DNA of 64,000 nucleotides from positions 142,637-206,636 of the forward strand of contig CALVED010000003.1 of the NCBI GenBank assembly GCA_944326485.1. The letters are read 5' to 3'. The position numbers were made by a program, and so were the translations under genes. This document shows positions 44,336 through 52,052 of the stretch, one piece after another. The notes under the pieces are model-generated. The model ran no database searches, was not told the origin of the DNA, and worked only from the letters and a program-made list of their open reading frames with translations. This DNA is from Candidatus Gastranaerophilales bacterium. Its GTDB lineage: Bacteria; Cyanobacteriota; Vampirovibrionia; Gastranaerophilales; Gastranaerophilaceae. Each line of letters starts with the position of its first letter. Position 1 is the first letter of the stretch.

Positions 44336-44569
44336 ATGAGTGACGTACTTGAGAGAGTAAAAAAAGTTGTAGTAGAACAATTAAGCGTTGATGAAAGCAT
44401 TGTTACTCCTGAAGCTAGTTTTACAGCAGATTTAGGTGCTGATTCTTTAGATACAGTTGAATTAGTAATGGCATTTGAAGAAGAATTCGGATGCGAAATT
44501 CCTGATGAAGAAGCAGAAAAAATAACAACTGTACAAGATGCGGTTAATTATATTGAAGCAAATTCATAA
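44336..44569 (+). CDS. acpP: Acyl carrier protein
   Basis: A 77-residue acidic helical protein. The phosphopantetheine attachment site is Ser37 in [18 protein letters not shown]. It lies 86 bases after fabG, with GTGAGG just upstream of the ATG. The wider gap suggests its own promoter, common for this abundant protein. An imperfect hairpin followed by T residues (about 44596-44634) lies between acpP and fabF and may attenuate read-through. Confidence 0.97.
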   Translation: MSDVLERVKKVVVEQLSVDESIVTPEASFTADLGADSLDTVELVMAFEEEFGCEIPDEEAEKITTVQDAVNYIEANS

Positions 44570-44656
44570 TCGCTCAAAAATTAGTTAAATATTTTATGAG
44601 GGGTTCTTGATATGCAAGTTCTCCTCATTCTTTATAAGATAATATAGGTGAAAAAA

Positions 44657-45916
44657 ATGACAAAAAGACGAGTAGTAATAACAGGTATGGGAGTAGTTTC
44701 TCCATTTGGAGTCGGCTCTAAAAAATTATGGGATAACGTAGTCGCAGGAAAGAGTGCTGTTTCCAAAATTGAGAATATGGAAGATATGAGCGGACATACT
44801 GTATTAATCGGCGGTGAAATAAAAGAATCAGTTTTTAATCCTATTGATTATTTTGAACCAAAAGAAGCAAAAAGACTTGACAAATTTTTACAATATGCGA
44901 TAGTTGCAGCGAGGGAAGCCGTTGAAGATTCTGGAATAAATAAATCAGACATAGACCCTTATAGATTTGGAGTAATAGTAGGTTCTGCTGCAGGCGGATT
45001 TCACACAATAGAAAAAAGTTATGCAGCTATGCTTCAGAAAGGTCCAACAAAATGTTCTCCATACACAATTCCAATGCTCATAACAGATATGGGAGCAGGT
45101 AAAATTTCTATAGAATTTGGAGCAAAAGGGGTAAATAAAGCAGTAGTTACAGCTTGTGCGACTTCAGCACATTGTATTGGAGATGCTTTCAGAGCAATTC
45201 AATATGATGAAGCTGATGCTGTTATCGCAGGTGGCAGTGAAGCAGCAATATGTACAATAGGTTTAGGGGCCTTTACAGCAGCAAAAACCCTTTCAAAAAG
45301 AAATGATGAACCAGAAAAGGCATCAAGACCCTATGATAAAGATAGAGATGGTTTTGTAATGGCTGAAGGCGCTGGTATTTTAGTTCTTGAAGAATTAGAG
45401 CATGCAAAAAGAAGAGGTGCAAAAATATATGCTGAAATTGTTGGTTTTGGACAAACTGGTGACGCATATGATGTTGTTGCACCTTGTCCTGATGGTTCTA
45501 GTGCTGCAAAGGCTATGGAATTTGCTCTAAAAGATGCACAAATAAAACCGGAAGATGTTCAATACATCAATACACACGGTACAAGCACTCATCTTGGTGA
45601 TATTGCAGAATCTTTAGCAATTGCGAAAGTTTTTGGTGATAGAATAAAAAATCCAAACTTAAAAGTAAGCTCAACAAAATCAGAAACAGGTCATATGTTG
45701 GGTGCTTCAGGTGCAGCTGAATCTGTAATTTGTATTAATTCAATATTAAATAATATAGTTCCTCCAACTATAAATTTAGAAAATATAGATGAAGAGGTTG
45801 CTAATTTAAATTATGTACCAAATAAAGCAGAAAAAACTCCAGTAAATATTGCATTAACAAATTCATTTGGATTTGGCGGACATAACGCTGTATTAATATA
45901 TAAAAAATATATTTAA
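44657..45916 (+). CDS. fabF: Beta-ketoacyl-ACP synthase II
   Basis: An elongating condensing enzyme. The ATG at 44657 has AGGTG six bases upstream; the GTG three codons earlier is part of that site. The triad is Cys167 (TACATSAHCIG), His307 (NTHGTSTHLGD) and His346 (KSETGHMLGASG). The length is 419, and the end NSFGFGGHNAVLIY is typical. It is the last gene of the lipid cluster. Confidence 0.97.
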   Translation: MTKRRVVITGMGVVSPFGVGSKKLWDNVVAGKSAVSKIENMEDMSGHTVLIGGEIKESVFNPIDYFEPKEAKRLDKFLQYAIVAAREAVEDSGINKSDIDPYRFGVIVGSAAGGFHTIEKSYAAMLQKGPTKCSPYTIPMLITDMGAGKISIEFGAKGVNKAVVTACATSAHCIGDAFRAIQYDEADAVIAGGSEAAICTIGLGAFTAAKTLSKRNDEPEKASRPYDKDRDGFVMAEGAGILVLEELEHAKRRGAKIYAEIVGFGQTGDAYDVVAPCPDGSSAAKAMEFALKDAQIKPEDVQYINTHGTSTHLGDIAESLAIAKVFGDRIKNPNLKVSSTKSETGHMLGASGAAESVICINSILNNIVPPTINLENIDEEVANLNYVPNKAEKTPVNIALTNSFGFGGHNAVLIYKKYI

Positions 45917-45934
45917 ATTATAATAATTTTAATT

Positions 45935-45976
45935 AAATAGGTAGGTATTAATATATAATATTTACCTATTTTTTTT
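45935..45976 (+). terminator. Intrinsic terminator after fabF
   Basis: AAATAGGTA and TACCTATTT enclose an A/T-rich loop and end in nine or more T. Confidence 0.75.
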
Positions 45977-46066
45977 GTAAAAAAAGTTAACAATAATATA
46001 ATAAATATCAATTATAGGAAAATCTAAACCTTATATATTTATAGAGTTTTAAAATGGAGGATATTT

Positions 46067-47602
46067 ATGACAGTTAACTTAACAGGAGGTATTGACTATA
46101 CACAATGGCAACCGGTATCAGAAACTGTATCTAATACGAATACAGTAAATACAAATTCTGCTACAACAACACCTCAAACAAACTCATTAGAAAGAACAGA
46201 AGCAGAAGATACTTTTGTTTCTAACTCTACTGAGGCTTGTACAGATGGAAAAGATGATGGAAAAATAGGATTTTTCAGTGCTGCAGGAAATTTTGTAAAA
46301 GGTGCAGTAAATGGACTCGCAAACGGAATAAAAGGAATGTTTTGTGATAAAGAAGGAAATTTTTCTTTAGGTAATACACTGAAATCAGCAGCAATAATTG
46401 GATCTTGTTTTATTCCAGGCATTGGACCTTTCATTGCAGCAGGTTTATGTGTTGTAGGAGTTGCTAAAGGAACAACAGGAATAATAAAGAGTATTTCAGC
46501 GGCATCAAATGCTCAAACAGATGCTGAGGCAAAAGAAGCATTCCAATCACTTGGCAGCAATTCTCTTACAACAGGTCTTTCAATAGCTGGCTTGAAAGGT
46601 GCAACAAATGTAATTGCGAAATCATCGGGATTTGAAAGTGTACTTGGAAAAACAAACAGCGTAAGAAGTTCTATAGTAAATACAGGCATAAGAAGTACAG
46701 CAAAACAACTCAGCACTTCAATAACAAATCCTTATAGCGGTGCAGTTAGCACAGGACTTTCTAAAGCAAGCGGTACAGGAATAAAAGGTAATATCAGTAG
46801 AGCATATAATGTTTCTAAAGAAGTTGTAAAAACAGGAGCTGAAGGTACTGCAAATAATATAATTGGGGCAGCAAAAACAATAAAAGAACAGACTTCAAAT
46901 ACATATAATAAATTAACAGGCAAAACAGGTACAGGCTCATTAGAAAAAGTTGCTAAGAAATTAAGTACTAAAAATAATAAATTAACTGCCAGTGATATTG
47001 AAACTGCTATTAATAAAGGTGAAATAACCGTTGGGAATAAAACTTATAATATTAGCCAAGTTGGAGATGATATAACTTATTCACTAAAAAATACTACAAC
47101 TAATATTTATACAAAAGAAAATACTTCAACATTACAAGAAAAAGTATCATTAGAAAATTTAGATAAAACTGGATTCTCTCAAACTGACATAAGTAAAATT
47201 GAAAATTTAAAAACAAATCAAAGTTACACAACAAAAAATGGAATCAAAATCACAAAGACAGATGCAGGATATTCAAGTACAAGATTAGCCACTGGAAGCA
47301 AAACAACTATTTATGAAAACGTACAAGCAGATAAATTATCAAAAATAGTAGGAAAAGACCTTGCTGCAGATATAAATACACAACTTAAATCTAATACGTA
47401 TCTTGGAGTAGGTGACGATGTGGTTTATATACAAGGGAAAAATGGTATACAATACTACTATGAACCAAAAACAAATACTCTTACAACTTGCTCAGATATA
47501 TCAACATTAAAAGCAGACGTAAATAATTTCATAGATGGGGCAACTAATACCTCAGGATATACATACACTCCAATTATTTCTGAATTAGCTCAAAAAATAT
47601 AA
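46067..47602 (+). CDS. Large hypothetical protein with hydrophobic glycine-rich segment
   Basis: I do not recognise this 511-residue protein. A GGAGG site seven bases ahead supports the ATG. The first 75 residues are Thr/Asn/Ser-rich and disordered-looking. Residues about 78-145 contain glycine- and alanine-rich hydrophobic stretches (SAAIIGSCFIPGIGPFIAAGLCVVGVAKG) that could insert in a membrane like a helical hairpin. The remainder is Ser/Thr/Lys-rich with repeated short beta patterns. No signal peptide is seen. The layout is reminiscent of secreted or translocated effector-like proteins, but that is speculation. It is monocistronic, with a perfect terminator after it. Confidence 0.75.
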   Translation: MTVNLTGGIDYTQWQPVSETVSNTNTVNTNSATTTPQTNSLERTEAEDTFVSNSTEACTDGKDDGKIGFFSAAGNFVKGAVNGLANGIKGMFCDKEGNFSLGNTLKSAAIIGSCFIPGIGPFIAAGLCVVGVAKGTTGIIKSISAASNAQTDAEAKEAFQSLGSNSLTTGLSIAGLKGATNVIAKSSGFESVLGKTNSVRSSIVNTGIRSTAKQLSTSITNPYSGAVSTGLSKASGTGIKGNISRAYNVSKEVVKTGAEGTANNIIGAAKTIKEQTSNTYNKLTGKTGTGSLEKVAKKLSTKNNKLTASDIETAINKGEITVGNKTYNISQVGDDITYSLKNTTTNIYTKENTSTLQEKVSLENLDKTGFSQTDISKIENLKTNQSYTTKNGIKITKTDAGYSSTRLATGSKTTIYENVQADKLSKIVGKDLAADINTQLKSNTYLGVGDDVVYIQGKNGIQYYYEPKTNTLTTCSDISTLKADVNNFIDGATNTSGYTYTPIISELAQKI

Positions 47603-47616
47603 AATTGACAATATAT

Positions 47617-47650
47617 AAAAAAGTAGGAAGTTTAAACTTCCTACTTTTTT
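47617..47650. terminator. Bidirectional terminator
   Basis: A 34-base perfect palindrome (AAAAAAGTAGGAAG / CTTCCTACTTTTTT around TTTAAA). It lies between convergent genes and overlaps the stop of the minus-strand gene. Confidence 0.9.
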
Positions 47651-49244
47651 ATAAAATTTTTTCTATATCATTTTTAACATCAGTAATTTTATTTATATTA
47701 AATATATCTATTAAACCATCATATAAAAGTGGATTAATTACGTTTGGGCAGCATGGTCCCAAAAAAATTTTAGTAATTCCTAAATGTATTAAATTAAATA
47801 TATGTGAAATAGTGCTTTTATTACAATTAGTTAACACTATATTAATTTTATTTTTTATATCTGGAACTTTCATTATTAGTATCTCTATTATTTTATACAA
47901 AATAGAAAAATCATAATAAGAATTAACATACCAAAAATTTTTTCTATCTATAAAATATGAAAAAGAAATAATAAAAATATCATCAGGACATAATTCTAAA
48001 AATTCTTTTATATATTCATTTGTAATATCAAATTTATCTAATAAACCAACAATAACAACACTTTTAAAGTCATTATTATTAAATTTTTCAATCAATTTTA
48101 AAATATTTTCATTAATTTTTTCAATATTATAACCAATATTTATTTTAGTAATATATTCATCATCAATAAAGCCTTCAGAATTCAATGCATATTGAATAAC
48201 AGAGGAAAAATTATCGTTTTCAATTTTTCCAATACCAAAAGAAGGATATTTTGCTGATGTATATATTTGACCTCTTATTACGTCTATCTTTGGCACAGAA
48301 TTACGTGAAATATATATAGGACCTGGAAATGAAGCAAAATCCAATGCAAAATTATTATCTGATTTTTGATAGTAACTAACAAGATTAGAATATTTTTCAA
48401 ATTTTTCATATTGAAAAGCATTAATCATACCATTATGAGTATATATATTAATATCTAAATCTTTAACAGCAATTAACAATTTTTCAAGTTCTAAAAAACT
48501 GTATCCTGAAACTAGAATTGCTTTTCCTTTCTTTTTACATATTGAAACTTCTTTTTCTATTATAGGTCCAAAATTATCTATGATAGTTTCATTCAAAAGC
48601 TTCATTATCATATAATTAGATTTAGAAAATTTTTTAATTGTAAATATTAAATCTTCTTCAGTAACGGAAGGAAAGTTTGAACTATTTAAAAGCTTTAAAA
48701 CTTTATCCTTAGCATCATTAGCATTAACGCCATAGTTTTTAAGTTCAATCAAGCAGTTACAAGCATTTAAAACAAGATTTATTATAATTTCATACAAAGC
48801 TTTCTTATTTTTTTCTAATTTTAATTCTAATAAATGAATATTTTTTTCATATTCATTTAAAGCTTTTAAAATATTGATTTTTGAAGACAAATTATATTGA
48901 TAGTCCTTTAGTAATACAGGATTTAGATTTCTATCATTACAAGAAGATATATATAATTTTTCAAGTGATAATTTGTTATTATATAGATCTTCAATTATAA
49001 AAAAGAAACTTTCTTTTCTAAAATCCAAATTATTAATAATAATAGAAATAAAATCAATTACTTTGTCTGTATATTCAGACATATCAACCTTTAAGTCTTT
49101 TAATTTTTCAATATAATAAACAACTTGTTGAAGTTGAATTAAAAACATTTGTTTTACTGCAATTAAAAAAGGATCAGAAGATAAAAGAGAATTAGGATTA
49201 ACTCCAGCACATAAAGACGTATAGTAATTAAAGAATTCGTTCAT
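47649..49244 (-). CDS. Hybrid-cluster protein (Hcp/prismane) homologue lacking cluster ligands
   Basis: A 531-residue protein whose backbone follows Hcp (hydroxylamine/NO reductase). ILVSGYSFLELEKLL, then INIYTHNGMINAF, FASFPGPIYISRNSVPK and VVIVGLLDKFD follow in order, and then LIHLGITKIFLGPCCPNVINP, as in Hcp's LxxLGIKxIxLGPxxPAFxSP. The metal ligands are gone. The N-terminal cysteine motif for the [4Fe-4S] cluster is absent. THGE has become THNG (His270 kept, Glu lost), the NC of the TxNCxxP segment is NS (Ser316), GGCDG is GLLDK, and the later ACGK, QCND and WYEQK cysteine/glutamate sites are replaced. It should therefore not be an Hcp enzyme. A glutaredoxin gene lies 10 bases upstream in the same unit. 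Confidence 0.75.
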   Translation of the reverse strand: MNEFFNYYTSLCAGVNPNSLLSSDPFLIAVKQMFLIQLQQVVYYIEKLKDLKVDMSEYTDKVIDFISIIINNLDFRKESFFFIIEDLYNNKLSLEKLYISSCNDRNLNPVLLKDYQYNLSSKINILKALNEYEKNIHLLELKLEKNKKALYEIIINLVLNACNCLIELKNYGVNANDAKDKVLKLLNSSNFPSVTEEDLIFTIKKFSKSNYMIMKLLNETIIDNFGPIIEKEVSICKKKGKAILVSGYSFLELEKLLIAVKDLDINIYTHNGMINAFQYEKFEKYSNLVSYYQKSDNNFALDFASFPGPIYISRNSVPKIDVIRGQIYTSAKYPSFGIGKIENDNFSSVIQYALNSEGFIDDEYITKINIGYNIEKINENILKLIEKFNNNDFKSVVIVGLLDKFDITNEYIKEFLELCPDDIFIISFSYFIDRKNFWYVNSYYDFSILYKIIEILIMKVPDIKNKINIVLTNCNKSTISHIFNLIHLGITKIFLGPCCPNVINPLLYDGLIDIFNINKITDVKNDIEKIL

Positions 49245-49254
49245 AAATCACCTA

Positions 49255-49518
49255 TCAATTAAGCAAAGAATCTAAAGAGCCGGAATTATTAAGTTTTTCC
49301 AAATCGTCAAAGCCGCCAATTCTTTTATTACCTATAACTATCTGAGGAACAGTAACTCTACCTTTTATATCATAATATTCACCTAATTTTTTTCTATACT
49401 CATCCTCATTTTCAGAAATATCTATTTTTTTAAATGGAATATTTTTCTCATTTAACAACATTTCAGCTTTTTTACAATAAGGACAATAGTCTACAGTATA
49501 AATAATAACATCTTTCAT
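49255..49518 (-). CDS. grx: Glutaredoxin
   Basis: An 87-residue dithiol glutaredoxin with active site C12-P-Y-C15, the cis-proline motif TVPQIV and the glutathione-binding GGFDDL. It reduces disulfides and glutathione mixed disulfides, or passes electrons to reductases. GAGGTGAT lies ahead of the ATG. It is the first gene of a two-gene unit with the Hcp-like gene, which suggests a shared redox task. Confidence 0.93.
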   Translation of the reverse strand: MKDVIIYTVDYCPYCKKAEMLLNEKNIPFKKIDISENEDEYRKKLGEYYDIKGRVTVPQIVIGNKRIGGFDDLEKLNNSGSLDSLLN

Positions 49519-49597
49519 AAAATCACCTCTGATAATTTAAAATATAAATAAATTATCAGTAAAGAAGAAAGAGAGTTTATCAGACAAAAGAATAAAA

Positions 49598-50371
49598 CTA
49601 TTGTCTTATTCTAGTTAAAGTATCTTCAATATTTTTCTTTTCATCTTCAGGTAAATCAAACTTAAGATAATCTTCAAAATATTCGATTGCACTTTCAATA
49701 TCATTCCTTGCCATAAATAAAATCCCAAGTTTTTTATACGAAGGATGAAAGTTTTCATTACAAGAAATTGCTTTTAAATGATTAGAAATTGCTTTATCTA
49801 TATTATCATTTGCTTCATATGCAATTGCCGTTTGATAATATAAAACAGCATTATCATTTATTTTATCAAGAACAGTTTCATAATTGGCAACAGCACTATC
49901 ATAATCGCCCATTTCAAACTGAATATTCCCTAAATCCCAATAAGCATCTAAATTATCTGAATCAATATCCAAAATTTCAAATAGTTGATCCATAGCTAAA
50001 TCGTAGCGACAATCTTCAAGATAAAATCTTGAAAGATAATGTTTCAATGCAATTTCATTAGGCATTAAAGTAACGCCATTTTCAAGCAAATTAATTCCAT
50101 CAATAATATTTTTAGACTTATAATATATATCTGCTAAATTTATATAAGTTTGTACAGATTTAGGATTAAAAGATAATGCTTTAATAAAATATTCAATTGC
50201 AAGTTCATCATTAGCTAATTTTGAATAACAAAGACCAATATTATTCAATAAATTAGGATTATTACTATCAGATTCTAAAGCCTTTAAAAAAGACTCAACA
50301 GCGAGTTGATAGTTTCCAGCTTTAAAAGAATTTAAAGCATCTTGAATATTGTTATTTATTTCATTTTCCAT
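49598..50371 (-). CDS. TPR-repeat protein
   Basis: A 257-residue protein made of about seven consecutive tetratricopeptide repeats (for example LNNIGLCYSKLANDELAIEYFIKAL and AYWDLGNIQFEMGDYDSAV), covering nearly the whole chain. There is no signal peptide, so it is probably cytoplasmic. TPR arrays bind partner proteins; which partner is unknown. It diverges from yebC. Confidence 0.9.
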   Translation of the reverse strand: MENEINNNIQDALNSFKAGNYQLAVESFLKALESDSNNPNLLNNIGLCYSKLANDELAIEYFIKALSFNPKSVQTYINLADIYYKSKNIIDGINLLENGVTLMPNEIALKHYLSRFYLEDCRYDLAMDQLFEILDIDSDNLDAYWDLGNIQFEMGDYDSAVANYETVLDKINDNAVLYYQTAIAYEANDNIDKAISNHLKAISCNENFHPSYKKLGILFMARNDIESAIEYFEDYLKFDLPEDEKKNIEDTLTRIRQ

Positions 50372-50424
50372 AACTTTATATTACAATAAAAGAAAAAATA
50401 AACAATAGAAGAAAGGGATAATAT

Positions 50425-51177
50425 ATGTCAGGACACTCAAAGTGGTCAACAATAAAACACAAAAAAGCAGCAGTTGATGCCGCAAGAGGTGTAACATTTC
50501 AGAAATTTTCACGAGAACTTATAGTAGCAGCAAAACTAGGAGGGCCTGACCCAAACGGCAATTTTAGACTTAGAACAGCAATTGATAGAGCAAAAGCCGC
50601 AGGGTTACCAAATGATAATATAAAAAGAGCAATAGAAAAAGGTGCCGGTTCATCTGGAGCCGATAACATGGAAGAATTAACATACGAAGGCTACGGCGCA
50701 GGAGGCACAGCTATTTTTATTGAAGCTATGACTGATAACAGAAATAGAACAGCAGGTGATTTAAGAAGTTTCTTCTCAAAATTTGGTGGGAACCTTGGCG
50801 AAACCGGATGCGTTGGCTGGATGTTCAAACAAGTTGGTTCTATTGAATTTAAAAAAGATAATACAGATTTTGACAAATTATTTGAAGCAGCTATTGAAGC
50901 AAATGCTCAAGATGTTATTGAAGAAGATGATGTTTTTAAAGTTATAACAGCACCAGAAGATTTTCAAAGTTGTGTTGAAACTTTAGAAAATAAAGGTTTC
51001 AAATGTAATTCTGCCGAATTAACAAGAATTGCCGAAAACCTTGTTGAAGTTACAGATGAAAAAACAGCAACAAATATTATGAGATTAATGGAAAAATTAG
51101 AAGAGCATGATGATGTACAGAATGTTTATTCTAATTTTGATATATCTGATGAAATTATGGAAAAAATTGATATATAA
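50425..51177 (+). CDS. yebC: YebC/PmpR family protein
   Basis: A 250-residue member of the YebC family starting SGHSKWSTIKHKK. This family was long called a transcriptional regulator and is also implicated in translation of proline-rich stretches. The three-domain layout, FSRELIVAAKLGGPDPNGN, GAGGTAIFIEAMTDN and GNLGETGCVGWMF are conserved. It ends just before a strong terminator. The PT-repeat protein in this window would be a natural substrate for a factor that eases translation of proline runs; that is inference. Confidence 0.95.
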   Translation: MSGHSKWSTIKHKKAAVDAARGVTFQKFSRELIVAAKLGGPDPNGNFRLRTAIDRAKAAGLPNDNIKRAIEKGAGSSGADNMEELTYEGYGAGGTAIFIEAMTDNRNRTAGDLRSFFSKFGGNLGETGCVGWMFKQVGSIEFKKDNTDFDKLFEAAIEANAQDVIEEDDVFKVITAPEDFQSCVETLENKGFKCNSAELTRIAENLVEVTDEKTATNIMRLMEKLEEHDDVQNVYSNFDISDEIMEKIDI

Positions 51178-51207
51178 AAAAATCCCTCATAAAAGAGGGA
51201 TTTTTTA
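51178..51207. terminator. Bidirectional terminator
   Basis: AAAAATCCCTC and GAGGGATTTTT form an 11-base stem with a 6-base loop, between convergent genes. Confidence 0.9.
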
Positions 51208-51720
51208 TTAGTTATATTTCATTTTTATAAATCTTGTCAGTATACTAGGATTAGACATCTCTTCATTATATTTATCTTCAAAGTTCTTTAGTTCCTTGCC
51301 AACAGTAGAATATAACTCTTTAATAACATCAGCAGCTCTTTCTTTTTCTGTAGAATATTGTGCTCTAATTTTTTCCAGTTCAGAATAATCTAAAAATTTT
51401 CCACCACAAGCATAGCACTCATCAACTTGAACTTCATGTTTAGCACTTGCATAATTTTTAACCATATCCATACCACAAACAGGACAATATCTTTTTACAG
51501 TTTCATCAACCTTATTAAATGATTTATTTTCAAAAACATTTATCAAAGGAGAAATATCTTCATTCTTTTCATCAAACTTTGAAAATTCCCTATTGTCAAA
51601 ATATATGCCGCCACATCCGTTTACACAAACATCAAGATTCACACCTTGTTGCGGCATATATATTTTAACCATTTCTTCGCCACAAGCAGGACATTTAATT
51701 TTTTGTAAATTATCAGCCAT
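51208..51720 (-). CDS. Double zinc-ribbon (zf-TFIIB-like) protein
   Basis: A 170-residue protein with two zf-TFIIB-type ribbons. The first has C10-x2-C13 and C32-x3-C36, the second C79-x2-C82 and C102-x2-C105; each ends with the family's G-G-x-[FIW]-[FL]-D tail (GGIYFD, GGKFLD). The C-terminal 60 residues are a charged helix. The function of these small ribbon proteins is not established. Its upstream gap holds repeat copy C. Confidence 0.88.
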   Translation of the reverse strand: MADNLQKIKCPACGEEMVKIYMPQQGVNLDVCVNGCGGIYFDNREFSKFDEKNEDISPLINVFENKSFNKVDETVKRYCPVCGMDMVKNYASAKHEVQVDECYACGGKFLDYSELEKIRAQYSTEKERAADVIKELYSTVGKELKNFEDKYNEEMSNPSILTRFIKMKYN

Positions 51721-51782
51721 AATAAATCCTCAAAAATAATATAAATTAATTTTATCATATTTATTTATTATATAATCATTCA

Positions 51783-51987
51783 TTTAATTTAATCTGGTAT
51801 TGAACTTTATTAGAGAATCAATCTTTTAGAGAATCATAATTCTAGGAAGTACTTTCCTTTTTAATACATATCACACCTTCGTTTGACCACTGATACAAAC
51901 ACTCACAACAACTATGTGTTTGTTCTGTAATAAAATTCACTAACACTTTCAACTTATCGTGAATTTTTTCTCGGACAATTTTTTATG
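51783..51987 (+). repeat. Dispersed degenerate repeat, copy C
   Basis: The opening TTTAATTTAATCTGG plus TATTG and ACTTT match copy A almost base for base. The central part has a perfect 8-base inverted repeat ACAAACAC / GTGTTTGT (about 51895-51924). The tail at 51928-51977 matches copy A's 12541-12590 over about 50 bases with few changes, including GAATTTTTTCTC. Stops interrupt every long frame. Confidence 0.65.
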
Positions 51988-51997
51988 AAAAAATTAA

Positions 51998-52027
51998 TAG
52001 AAACCCTCGAAAAATCGAAGGTTTCTA
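51998..52027 (-). terminator. Terminator of the SLH protein gene
   Basis: TAGAAACCCTCGA and TCGAAGGTTTCTA form a 13-base stem with one mismatch. On the minus strand it is followed by a T-rich stretch. Confidence 0.8.
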
Positions 52028-52052
52028 CTAATATTAATTTTAATATGATTTA

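Noticed and set aside
44596..44634. Hairpin between acpP and fabF considered as a strong terminator.
   Set aside because: The stem has three mismatched or wobble pairs and only a short T stretch. I mention it as possible attenuation in the acpP entry but do not list it separately.
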